DNA from: Protula sp. h YS-2021
Taxonomy: Eukaryota; Annelida; Polychaeta; Sabellida; Serpulidae
Direction of reading: 5' to 3'
Assembly (NCBI GenBank): GCA_949752745.1
Contig: OX457027.1
Span: 85,877,094-85,941,093, forward strand
Length of the DNA: 64,000 nucleotides
How positions within the stretch are numbered: the first letter of the stretch is position 1; each line of letters opens with the position of its first letter. Position numbers and translations under genes: made by a program. The notes under the pieces are model-generated. The model searched no databases and was not told the DNA's origin. It saw nothing but the letters and a program-made list of their open reading frames with translations. This document shows positions 9,021-18,919 of the stretch, one piece after another.

Positions 9021-9590
9021 ATGGAGTTTGCGTTTCACCTCCAGGATCCGAATAGTGTCGACTCTGTCGATCAACGCTACTTTAAGCCGCAACGCCTACG
9101 TGAACCACCTTACAGGCATTATTTCATGCAGATTTTACCGGATCCTCAGAGTTTTGGGGTAGTCTGCATACCAATCACTTACGATAGGATGATTACATCA
9201 GGAAAACGGACGGCCAACATTGAGCGCGGTGAATACATCAAGGCTTACATCCGGACCTACATCCTCGGCGAAGCCATTCCATCCAGACAAGAAGAGGATG
9301 AATATCCGGCCTGGGTGGATTTCTTCATCCGCCGAGACCTTTCTGCATGTCCGGGATGCCGTTGCCTTGTCCAATGTGACAAGTCTATCTGTTTACAGTG
9401 TGGACACGTGGCCTGCCTGCACTGCACGGTTATAGCAGCTTTTTTTGGGGCTATCAATAGTGAATACACAATGCGCTGCCTTACGTGCAATCAAAAATCT
9501 GACTGCTATATCTTTGCATCTTCAACAAATGTCACAGTTCGGCAGGCAGGTCAGAGATGTCCTCACTTACAACTAAAACAGAAACAATAA
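9021..9590 (+). CDS. RING-finger accessory protein
   Basis: The complete ORF of 189 codons has its ATG 45 bp after a TATA box, and AATAAA at 9595-9600 follows the stop. Residues 1-100 are unassigned. Residues about 113-160 give a C3HC4-like RING: CPGC, a loop with extra Cys, then CGH, CLHC and CLTC in the right order and spacing. RING domains usually act as E3 ubiquitin ligases by recruiting an E2. In viruses they often target host factors, so a role in modifying the host is plausible but unproven. No lesion. It is the last recognisable gene of the element on this side. Confidence 0.7.
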   Translation: MEFAFHLQDPNSVDSVDQRYFKPQRLREPPYRHYFMQILPDPQSFGVVCIPITYDRMITSGKRTANIERGEYIKAYIRTYILGEAIPSRQEEDEYPAWVDFFIRRDLSACPGCRCLVQCDKSICLQCGHVACLHCTVIAAFFGAINSEYTMRCLTCNQKSDCYIFASSTNVTVRQAGQRCPHLQLKQKQ

Positions 9591-9594
9591 GCAA

Positions 9595-9600
9595 AATAAA
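9595..9600 (+). terminator. Polyadenylation signal of the RING gene
   Basis: AATAAA lies 5 bp beyond the RING stop codon (9588-9590). Its closeness suggests a very short 3' UTR. Confidence 0.6.
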
Positions 9601-9674
9601 ACCTGTGAGGAGTTTAATCTCCTGGACGCTCTTCTTAGAGCGGCCGCCAAATATTTCCAAATAAGCAAAACAAT

Positions 9675-10025
9675 TTGGTGTATGCATGAGAATGTGTGTG
9701 TGGGAAATGAAAGCTTTAAAAAAACTCCCCAACTCATGTGGGGGGGGGGGGAGGGCGGGGAGGGAGGGGGAGAGGGAGAGTCGGCGGCGGCGGCGGCGGC
9801 CCTTTAACAATCCCCCAATACCTATGTCTTTCACCCCTCCCAAAAAAAAAAAACGTTTCACACTTCAACCGGAAAAAAGCCGTTATTTCAAATCGCTCTC
9901 AATCGCGTCAACTGCACAAATGACGTTTCGTTTACACCATCTCGTCACAAGCGCATCGCATTGCAAATCCAGCCACTCCAGCAAGGAAAAGGGGGGGGGG
10001 GGGCGCTGAAAGCACATGCTATCCC
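9675..10025 (+). repeat. Interspersed repeat family, copy 1
   Basis: It shares an ordered series of blocks with 10548-10885: GTATGCATGAGA, AACTCATGTGG, GCCGTTATTTCAAATC, ATGACGTTTCGTT, CCAGCCACTCCAG. A third, more diverged copy lies at about 21320-21530. Copy 1 is interrupted by poly-G and GGC repeats. Confidence 0.7.
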
Positions 10026-10028
10026 AAT

Positions 10029-10412
10029 GCTTTTATATGCACAGCAAAAGGGGTGAAATTTTATATCACCTCACATATTCTATCCCATAGAAATGCAACT
10101 TTAACATTCTGGTCAACTTTCGCTCCGTTTTTCGACATTTTTTTCAGCGCACTGCTTTTATATGCACAGCGAAAGGGGCGACATTTTATATCACCTGACA
10201 TATTCTATCCAATAGAAATGCAACTTAAACATTCGATTCTGATTGGTCAACTTTCGCTCCGTTTTCGACATTTTTTTCAGCGCACTGCTTTTATATGCAC
10301 AGCAAAAGGAGCGAAATTTTATATCACATGACATATTCTATCCAATAGAAATGCAACTTTAACATTCGATTCTGATTGGCCAACTTTCGCTCCGTTTTCG
10401 CCATATTATAAT
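10029..10412 (+). repeat. Three tandem units of 125-133 bp with TATA and CCAAT boxes
   Basis: Units start at 10029, 10154 and 10287 with CTTTTATATGCACAGC. Each contains ATATTCTATCC(C/A)ATAGAAATG and TTTCGCTCCGTTTT, and the last two include TGATTGG (an inverted CCAAT box). On the minus strand the start reads GTGCATATAAAAG, as in the polymerase promoter. Confidence 0.8.
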
Positions 10413-10547
10413 ATTTCGCTCCTTTCATGGTATTGGTATGTGCGGAGACAGAAAAAAAATGAAAAAAAAATGTCCCCCTATCTGAGAGGGGTTAAAAAAT
10501 ACCTATAAGGGGCTTATGAAATGAAACGCTAACTCTGGTCGTGGTGT

Positions 10548-10885
10548 TGGGTATATGTGTGTATGCATGAGAGTCAGTGGGAAATGCTTAAAAAAAAGAA
10601 GGAAGGGAAAAAAACTTACCCTTCTCATAGGCACTTGATAGTGTCGCCTTGAAACTCATGTGGCACCTTTTTTTAAAAAAATACCCTCACAAGCCTCCCC
10701 AATACATAAGTCTTTTCTCAACCTTCCAAAAAATAAAATAACGTTCCAGTTTCACACTTCACCGGAAAAGCCGTTATTTCAAATCCCCAATCGCGATTAC
10801 AACTGCACAAATGACGTTTCGTTACACCATCTCGTTACAATCGCTTTGCCTCCAGCCACTCCAGGGCTGCAAGCACATGCCCAGC
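10548..10885 (+). repeat. Interspersed repeat family, copy 2
   Basis: Diverged duplicate of 9675-10025 without the G-rich inserts. It contains TATGCATGAGA, GCCGTTATTTCAAATC, GACGTTTCGTTACACC and CCAGCCACTCCAGG. Confidence 0.7.
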
Positions 10886-10894
10886 TATCCAAAT

Positions 10895-10953
10895 GCCGAT
10901 TCCACTGCAGTGCAGTGGAACCGGCATAGCAACTGCAGTGCAGTGGAATCGGC
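10895..10953. repeat. Inverted repeat (hairpin)
   Basis: Arms of about 21 bp begin GCCGATTCCACTGCA and end TGCAGTGGAATCGGC, around a short spacer that carries a further copy of the same box. Near-perfect pairing. Confidence 0.75.
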
Positions 10954-11034
10954 GTTTCTGCTACTACTGCTGTTCGCGTTTCGAACCAATGCGCATGCTT
11001 ACCAGACTTGCGCATGTTTATTGAACTTGCACGT

Positions 11035-11460
11035 TTTTGGCGGATCGCCCCAAAAAATTATCTTTTCAAGAGAGGCCTACCTAGAGAACAAATGTCCAAA
11101 ATTGGAAAGGAATCCGATCAAAATTGTCGGAGAAGAAGCATTTTGAAAATAGACACCAAAAACAAGTAAATAAATAAAAAATGCCCCCACCCCCATTTGG
11201 CCAATTTTTGGCGGATCGCCAAAATGAGTAATTTTTCAAAAGAGGCCAACCTAGGGAATATTCGTACAAAATTTGAAGAAAATCTTATCAAAATTGTGGG
11301 AGAAGAAGAATTTTGAAAATTGGCAACCAAAAAATTTCAAATGCCCCACATTTAGCCAATTTTTGGCGGATCACCAAAAAATAATTTTAAAGAGAAGCCT
11401 ATCTAGAGAACGTTCGTGTAAAATTTGAGACGAATCCGATCAAAACTGAAGGAGAACAAG
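11035..11460 (+). repeat. Three diverged ~145-bp core repeats
   Basis: Each unit contains TTTTTGGCGGATCGCC, then AGAG(A/G)CC(T/A)A(C/T)CTAG and ATCAAAATTG(T)GGAGAAGAAG. The palindrome TTTGGCGxATCGCCAAA is also the centre of the intron-13 repeat (33502-36774). Confidence 0.7.
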
Positions 11461-11820
11461 AAGTTTAAGTAAAAGTTTACATACGTGAATACAGACGACG
11501 GATGCCCTTCTATTGATGGGATAAGACCAGCCCGACATAGTCGCTCGTACGAAAAAACAGACCCATATTTGTGACCCAGACTATAACTGTATTTCCCCCC
11601 CCCCCCCCCACTATTATGGCCCATAATGTGCCGTTATGGCCATAAGAACGACTCGAATTTAACACCAGAATTTCAAGTCAAGACCCAAAATATGAGTGAA
11701 ATTAGTTAAGACCCATAATGTTCCCGTTATGGCCAAAAAAATAACCCCAAATTTAACACCAGAATTTCACACGAAGGTGATATTATGACCCATATTTCAG
11801 CTGTCCTTTAGAAAAAATAC

Positions 11821-11893
11821 GGGTGTTGTTGGGATTCGAACCATAAACCTTCTGATTACCACTCAACCTCGTTAACCACTCGGCCACGACGAC
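11821..11893 (-). tRNA. Degenerate tRNA-like sequence (Ser-type box A and box B)
   Basis: The minus strand has a box A, TGGCCGAGTGG, typical of tRNA-Ser, and a box B, GGTTCGAATCC, at the right distance. The acceptor arms (GTCGTCG against CAACAAC) keep 5 of 7 pairs, and the D stem does not pair well. More likely a tRNA pseudogene or SINE head than a working tRNA. Confidence 0.4.
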
Positions 11894-12817
11894 TTCTTAT
11901 TTGCTATGGTTGTAAATAATAGTAATAAAGAAAAGAAAAAGAGGCGGGGAGGGGGTGGGAGGGGGGTTGCAAGAATTCTTAAAATTTCCCTTTCGAGCAA
12001 CAACCCGACGATTGGAAGCAATACATAATAATAACAAAATGAATGAGTTCGTCCTTTAACTTCATTTATGCTGAAAAATGTTATCTGGGGATATCCATTA
12101 TTGACGACCATATCTAACTGTACTCATGATTCTATTTATTTATTTTTTGTTAAGTTACTTTAATTCAGAAAAAAAACGTTAAGTTCAATATCATAGGTAA
12201 AAAAATGGAAGTATGACCCCGATTATGGGTTTAAAATTACGGGTGATAATTTTGACCCAAAACTTTGAAATTTTACGGCCATAATATGGGTAATTTATAG
12301 GTGGAATATCGGTTGCTTCTTCGTACGGTTATTGTGTTTCCATGCGCGCGGCACAGGCGCGCTTAAAAATATCAAACTTTTAAACAAAAATCATTATAAT
12401 GAAATTTTCAATTTCTTATACTACTTGAAAAAAAGAGGAAAAAAAAAAGAGGAAGAAGAACGCAAGCCCAAAAAAGAGAACGTTTTGGCGGATTTTGCGG
12501 GGAAAAAAGAACAGAGCAAAAAAAAAAAAAAAGAACAAATCTTTTTTTAAAGAACACTCTGGCAGTCCTGGCTTCAAAACGTGTTTCTATGATGAAATAA
12601 GGTGATTCTGAGGAAAAAATGTCACCCGTTGTGCACACTCATAGACTGAGTTTTGTAGACTGAACTTGTCCTCGGGGTTTTGCTTCGATCAACCTGAAAC
12701 CTATATAAACTGAAAGCTTATGGGACTACTTGAGCACCTACCCTTAGGCCGACGTCGGACCGCGAGAGAGGCCCATAGGCGGGCCATACGTGCTCCAACG
12801 GAAACATTTCTAATTGT

Positions 12818-12991
12818 TAATGTTTTGATATTTGTCCCCACAAAATTATAAAATCTTTAGGCTACATTTTCGTTCCTTTTATTACCTTTCTATCTGAGCA
12901 ATCCTGATATTTTGACAGTTGTTCCCACAGAATTATGAGATCTTTAGGCTGCATTTTCGTTCCTGTTATTACTTTATTTAACAAAATATCA
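12818..12991 (-). repeat. 87-bp tandem duplication at the 3' end of the galactosyltransferase gene
   Basis: Two diverged copies are offset by exactly 87 bp (29 codons). The coding copy has CAG at 12949-12951 and the downstream copy has TAG at 12862-12864, which is the present stop codon. The frame after the TAG continues to match the upstream copy for about a dozen codons. Confidence 0.85.
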
Positions 12992-14106
12992 CACGGTCTT
13001 GGCTTCTTGTCCGTCCAGAAAGCGAAACCAGGGTGAGCGATGTGATTAACATTCAATATCTTACCTAATATACCAGTTATATATACATCGTCAATAAATA
13101 TCGGAGGTACATATTCCGCCATTTTAAATAACGGTTTGGCTAAATCTGAACTAATGACGTATGCACTTCCGCTTTCGTATGGTGGATATAAATAGAACGG
13201 GTACGCCTTTGGTTGTAGTGACCACTTGCCTTTTCGGTACACTCTTGACGCTCCGTTGAATGGTCCCATGATGCTTCCGGTCATGTTCGTTTCGTTTAGT
13301 ATATTTAATAAATGCGGAAAATTAATAATCATATCATCGTCACTTTTGACTAGAAACTTTACATGAGGACAGAATTCGGATACATATTTCAACCCAAATA
13401 AGGATTTTAGTGTCATATTATGATAATGGTCGATGAAATCGCCTTGAATAATATCACCATATTCTTCATTTTCTTGCCATATTTTCTCATTATAAGTGTT
13501 GTTTGTGTGTACGCCTAAAACAAAGAGCACTTTTACACTGACTTGCACTACCTGGTTATCAGGCCAGTGTTTATTTTTGACAGCACTCCCCCATGTGCTG
13601 CGTATGCTTGAGCGCCGATCATAATACGTGAGAAACGAATGCACCAGCACTATAATGTCCGTCCGCTCATCGCATCCCTCCTTCGCCCTGGTGACGTAAG
13701 TATGACTAAAGGGGTTAACTTTTGTTTCCCTGGGACGAAAATATTCCTGTCGCAGAATGGTGAGATTTTTACACACAGCCAAAACTGTCTCGTTGAGAAC
13801 GAATGTTTGATTGTTTCTGAGCAGCACCGTTCGGTTGAACGCGTTGAAATCGTGTACTACATCACAGACCCCTATCCGCTCTACATACTCGCCAATGGTT
13901 TCTCGTACTATTTCCTTCTTTAGTGATTTGCCTGGGAGATGTCTATGGGGAGGCTCCCGTTCTAATGCTATCAACACGATCACCAGAAAAACTGAAGTTA
14001 CCATGCAGATGAAAGGCAGCAATGCTAAAGCGAATTTAGTGTTCCGAATACACTTAGCGGTGGGGTAAAATATCCTCCTTCGTCTGAAAAATGAAAGAAG
14101 AGTCAT
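12862..14106 (-). CDS. Beta-1,3-galactosyltransferase-like protein (GT31)
   Basis: The intact single-exon gene has 414 codons. Type II membrane layout: short basic cytoplasmic tail (FRRRR), one membrane segment at residues 26-48, a stem, then a lumenal catalytic domain. GT31 motifs appear in order: RSSIRSTWG, KVLFVLGV, an EYGDIIQGDFIDHY region, the metal-binding DxD in VKSDDDMI, YPPYESGSAYVIS, and IDDVYITGI. At least six N-glycosylation sequons are present. The family transfers a hexose (Gal or GlcNAc) in beta-1,3 linkage onto Golgi glycans; donor and acceptor cannot be read here. The gene lies alone among repeats. The last codons arise from an 87-bp duplication ending in a newly made stop. 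GT31 is certain; the exact subfamily is not. Confidence 0.92.
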   Translation of the reverse strand: MTLLSFFRRRRIFYPTAKCIRNTKFALALLPFICMVTSVFLVIVLIALEREPPHRHLPGKSLKKEIVRETIGEYVERIGVCDVVHDFNAFNRTVLLRNNQTFVLNETVLAVCKNLTILRQEYFRPRETKVNPFSHTYVTRAKEGCDERTDIIVLVHSFLTYYDRRSSIRSTWGSAVKNKHWPDNQVVQVSVKVLFVLGVHTNNTYNEKIWQENEEYGDIIQGDFIDHYHNMTLKSLFGLKYVSEFCPHVKFLVKSDDDMIINFPHLLNILNETNMTGSIMGPFNGASRVYRKGKWSLQPKAYPFYLYPPYESGSAYVISSDLAKPLFKMAEYVPPIFIDDVYITGILGKILNVNHIAHPGFAFWTDKKPRPCDILLNKVITGTKMQPKDLIILWEQLSKYQDCSDRKVIKGTKM

Positions 14107-14344
14107 TCTGTGGCTCTTTCCGGATTGTGCTTGGTAAAGAGTTCAGTTAGCCCTGTAAATAAAGTTTTAAGCTTGTGCAAATTTCCATCACGTCAGTATC
14201 CAGTTGGTTTTTTTTTTTCAAATTTATTTGTGGAAGAAGGTCGTGTGAAAGTTAGACCCGTTTGCTGTGTGCCATACTTTGCTGTTGTTTCGTCGTCTTC
14301 TTCGTAATTAAATGCGCCCGCGTAGTTTCGTCGAGAGGTCCAGT

Positions 14345-14500
14345 TTGGCAAGCTCATGTGGTTGCTTGGACAAGCTCATGAGGTAATTTGGAGAGTGGTT
14401 ATTCTAGGGTGCTTGGAGAAGCTCGCGTGGTTGTTTGGACAAGCTCATCTGGTTGCTTGGGCAAGCTCCTGTTCTTCCTTAAGTGAGCTCATGTTAATTG
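14345..14500 (+). repeat. Minisatellite, unit about 30 bp
   Basis: Several diverged copies of AAGCTCATGTGGTTGCTTGG with variable spacing. Confidence 0.65.
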
Positions 14501-15821
14501 TTTCTGGTGCAAGTCCACGTAGTTCCTGCGGCAGTCAGTCTAAACAACATCAAAAAAGTGAAGCTTACATTAGTTTATTAATATTTTGTCGTTGTCAGAC
14601 TTCTTAAACCTAATACAGAGTTTGTGGGGTCGATGGTTCCCCTCACCTTTTTTTGTATGAAAAGTGATGGAGCTTTGTACTGGAAGTTAAAATATTTGCC
14701 ATCACTTCAAACTGCAATTTATTCCTTCCGTCTAATTCACTGATAATACATAAAAGCTTGCACATGAGCTTTCGAAGTGTAAATTGATTTTTCGAACTTG
14801 CAAACAAGTTTCTCAGAAGGGTTTCAGAATCTGAAAAAAAAAACAACATTGGCTTGTCTCTAAAGCAAAAGCAAACCAAAATTAGATTTAATTTTTTAAA
14901 ATTCTCCTCTAAGGGAGAAAGTGATTTAAAAATATTATTTTTTGGCTAAGTGTTAAATATGTTTTCGTCTAGTATTGAGAATAGAAAATGAGCTGAGTAT
15001 AAATGCAAGAAAAATATTATTAGGGATTTCAACAGATGAAATAAGAAATTGAAATGTCTTATTGACAAACAAATTTTAGCAGTCTTGTGAAAAAACACTG
15101 AACTTTTATGTTGATACTCTATGCTGCACGGAAAAAATTGTGGACCTTTGGCCAATAAAAGTGTTTTTAAAAAGCCGAAGTAATTGACTTAGATATAAAA
15201 AGATCGACATGGGAATAAAATTAGCCGTTTCTGTTTACATGACAAACTACATTTTCAGGCAAACTGTCAAATTTTACAGCCTTAAAAACCAGACACCATT
15301 CAAAGTAGCTGGAAATTTTAGGCTGCTTGAACCAGGTAGTTTGCCTATATGTACTTATTTGCCTGTATAACAGAAAAGTAAAGCTCATAGCTCTTTATAA
15401 TGGTGCAATTTTCTTTCGATGAATAATGGTAGGAATTTCGTAGCTGAAGTGTTTTATAACGCGGAAATCAATCGAAATGTGGTGTGGGTTAGGTCCTGCG
15501 GCATTCTTCGCGGAAGAAGGCAATTCGTAGACTTCAATTATTTCAATATTTAAAGAAGTGTCAGCGACTCAGGTTTATGAAGTTGTACATGTTTGCGAAA
15601 TCGAAAAAGATTGCTTCAAAAAGGATGAAGTGGACAAAGATTAATACAAAGAATTCGCGTAAAAAGAAAAGTTATAGGGGTTTTCTTTCCGTCTTTTTTG
15701 TTCATTTCTGTTCTGAAAAGTATTCGTTTCTTGCAATTTTCCTCTGTATACCCAATAACTTTTCTGACGAGACGATCCAATGTCGATTTCAGGTTGTGAT
15801 GTTGGCAAAATCGCAACATTA

Positions 15822-15976
15822 TATTTGGTTGTAATTTCGCTGTGGTTGGTTCCGCTACATTTAATTCAACGCCCAAATGCCCGCGACGTCTAAACAACGT
15901 TTTTGGTGCAACGTTGAATAAATGTTGAATCCACAGCGCTGTTTATGCATGGTTGTTTCGTCACAACCAAATATCC
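15822..15976. mobile_element. Possible MITE (short inverted-repeat element)
   Basis: The ends read TATATTTGGTTGT and ACAACCAAATATCC, an inverted pair of about 13 bp roughly 155 bp apart. The interior has partial inner symmetry around CGCTGTGG/CCACAGCG. No coding capacity. Target duplication not resolved. Confidence 0.4.
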
Positions 15977-16555
15977 ACTTTCTCCGACGTATATTTTTGG
16001 AAGCTAAGATAAGCAGATTTAAAACGTAAAATATAAAAATATCAGGGCAAGGTTTTTTTCCATCTCCTATTGAAAAAAGTTAATGAAATTGACTTCATAC
16101 ATATACATTCTGCTTTACAGAATGACCCAGGGATAGGGAGGGCCACTTGGTATTATATGTGTTACTATGCCTGTCAAAAAACGCGGAGATAGGGGAATAA
16201 TTTTGACACTCGATGCAATCCGTTAAAAAGTGCTCCACAAAAGGAAGGTTTTATAAAAGAATTGTATTATTTAAAAATTACCATTCCGCGTTTAAGGGTA
16301 TATAAAAAAAGTCACGGACACGCAGGGTAACCAGTTAGTGCGTGAGTCCCCCCCTCCCCCCGTCGGGGCATTGGTGTATCCGAAGAAACGTACCTTGTGA
16401 TTCTCAGTATCTTGATAGTGATTCTGGATCGCTTCCCCGGCGCCTAGGCAGTGTCGTTCTCCCGACGTCTATAGAACGTCGCCAGATAGACGTTGTTTAG
16501 AATTCCATAATCAACGAAAACGCGACGTTGATCCGAGGCTGAATTGCGACGTATA

Positions 16556-16690
16556 TCCAACAGAATGCGAGTATCTGGTACGCGGATAAGAGAATGCGAG
16601 TATCTGGGTACGCGAATATGAGACAATGCAAGTATCTGTGTATGCGGATATGAGACAATGCAAGTATCTGTGTATGCGGATAAGAAACTT
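16556..16690 (+). repeat. Minisatellite, unit about 33-35 bp, four copies
   Basis: Repeats of AATGC(G/A)AGTATCTG followed by (T/G)(A/G)(T/C)GCG(A/G)ATA(T/A)GAGA. Confidence 0.8.
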
Positions 16691-16882
16691 TGTCCTCCCA
16701 ATAACATAAAACCTGACTAAGCTACTGCTGTCTAGCTTATGTCATACTGAATTAGGGCAATAACTATGGCCTCACGTTTGCATCAGATTAAATTAGAAAA
16801 AGTAATTCACGCCTCTGAAAGCCCCTTTTGACATATTTGAGAAGGTATTTCAAATGGTAAAAATTTTAATTTGAACAAAACA

Positions 16883-16911
16883 ATATATATTTATATATAT
16901 ATATATATATA
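16883..16911 (+). repeat. (TA)n microsatellite
   Basis: Near-pure TA dinucleotide run. Confidence 0.9.
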
Positions 16912-18165
16912 GATAAAAAGTAAATAAATAAAAAAAAACGGAGATGGAAGATACTTAGAAGAATATATGCGTAAGAGATTGCAGCTAACCGGTTACATGC
17001 AAAGTGTTCCCGTGACATCTTCTGTGCACGTCTCTAAATTGAATAAAATGTCAGTACAACCTTTCACGTGGTTTGATTTATTTCTGCAGAAGTATCCCAT
17101 ACGCAAGCAAGTATTCTTTTAAAAACAGTTTCACCATACACAGCGAAGATATGCCTTAAGTATGCTGTTCAAGGATATCAGTTTTTCTTCAACTTCTATA
17201 ATTGATTAATTTGTTTGGGCATCTTTTTAGGTAATATTCAACCACTATCGACACAGAAAACAAATAAAACAATTGCCATTTTAAAAGTGTTTGTCCATTT
17301 TTTTTTTCATTTTAAATTCAGTTGCAGCCAGATGATGTAACCAAATTTCAACATTCACAATGAATATAAGTTATTTCCATTTTTTTCAAGGATGCAGTGA
17401 AAAAATTGAAAGAAAAACCTACCTTGAGTTTGTTAAACAATTACACTTGAGGCATGCGCGTGTAATTATGCATCTGTTTTATGTAACATGCTATATTCAC
17501 ATTGTTTTGAAAAAAACGCACCTAATGTCACTAGTTTCTGTTTTTGTCCTTTTACAATCTTGAAAAAGATGTTTTGATTTCCAAGTGTATGCAGTAACTA
17601 TAGGAAGCATTTCGATATCCCCTAAAAACACTTCCGCGTGAATATACACACACCCAAAAACACTTCCGTGTGAATATACACAGTTGAAAATGTCCTTTCA
17701 ATAAAAAAGTAAATATTCCAGCATTTAGCTACCCATAAAATAGTGATAGCGTTTGTTCAACGCCATAAATACTTGTCACTGTTGACAGAAGACGGCGTTC
17801 AAATGCAACTCTGAATGTCCTTCAGATTGGTGTAATGGATGGCTGTCACGTTGGCGTGTTATTTGAGAGATATACCGAAACAACTGATAATACTATCCTT
17901 CAGGGTCAAAGGGCACTTGCATAACATATCAGCTGAATCATGAAATCACTACTTCCAATTGGTACCAAAAGTGACCAAACCTTATATTACGTTTATTTTC
18001 TTGTGCGTTTCATTGTGTTTATTTTCATTGGAATATTTTGATTGCAGGAACTCAATAAACAACATATAGATAAAATTTTAAGTTAAGAAGTCATTTCGTT
18101 GTGTTGTTTTACCACACATTCTCATCGCTCCAGTACACGAATGTTTGGGAAGTGGATAAGCTTTG

Positions 18166-18290
18166 GAATTTATTATTATTACTATTATTATTACTATAAC
18201 TTCTATTTTTATTGCTACTGTTATTATTATTATTATTGCTATTGTTATTATTACTATTATTATTGTTATTATTATTAATATTATTATTAA

Positions 18291-18366
<76 letters not shown>
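18166..18366 (+). repeat. (ATT)n microsatellite, about 200 bp
   Basis: Imperfect at the left and perfect ATT at the right. The poly-Ile and poly-Leu ORFs across it are artefacts. Confidence 0.95.
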
Positions 18367-18367
<1 letters not shown>

Positions 18368-18919
18368 TCAGTACATTTGTATATAAAAGTGTGGGGCGAG
18401 GCTACCAGCTCACCATAACTTCGTACGCGCGTGTTGGGGTGGGGGTTAGTAATACCAGCCTATTGCGTGGTACATTGACTGACGATGGTTCATATTTCTT
18501 TAAAAAAGTTTTATCTCTAGTTTCAAAAGCACTCAGGTTTTTTGTATTTTTTATCAGTTTAGCATATTTTTAAATCAAAAGTCCACCTGTTGTTTTAAAC
18601 CAAATATGTAATGCATTTAAGTAATTAAGTTTTATTGATAAACTTCAGCAACTTTATATTGACATCGCTGTATCCATATTGGTGTTCGAGATAATGGCCA
18701 ACTTCCAGTTTACCGCTCTATGTCAGTGAACGGTTCCAGCACGTACACTGACATCGGAGAATGTGACGCCTCAGTCTGTGTCGGTCAGATCAATCCCTTC
18801 GACGGTAAAAGCGTAATGATTTGGGCCACCAAACAATTGCGATAGCGCTCATATTTGCACATTTTGAATAAAATATATATGTGTGTGTGTTTTCTTTTTT
18901 TTTTTTAAATCTTCCAGTT

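Larger units (their letters stand above)
9601..12814. other. Gene-free stretch of repeats
   Basis: No supported gene. It holds poly-G/poly-C runs (9739-9790, 9990-10002, 11597-11610), two diverged copies of one interspersed family, promoter-like tandem repeats (10029-10412), a hairpin (10895-10953), GGCGATCGCC-type core repeats (11035-11460), a roughly 130-bp tandem repeat around GTTATGGCC (11600-11820), a tRNA-like remnant, and A-rich tracts at 12420-12550. The right border of the Polinton-like element was not located. Confidence 0.6.

Noticed and set aside
18163..18573. Poly-isoleucine/leucine ORFs
   Set aside because: Translation of an (ATT)n microsatellite.
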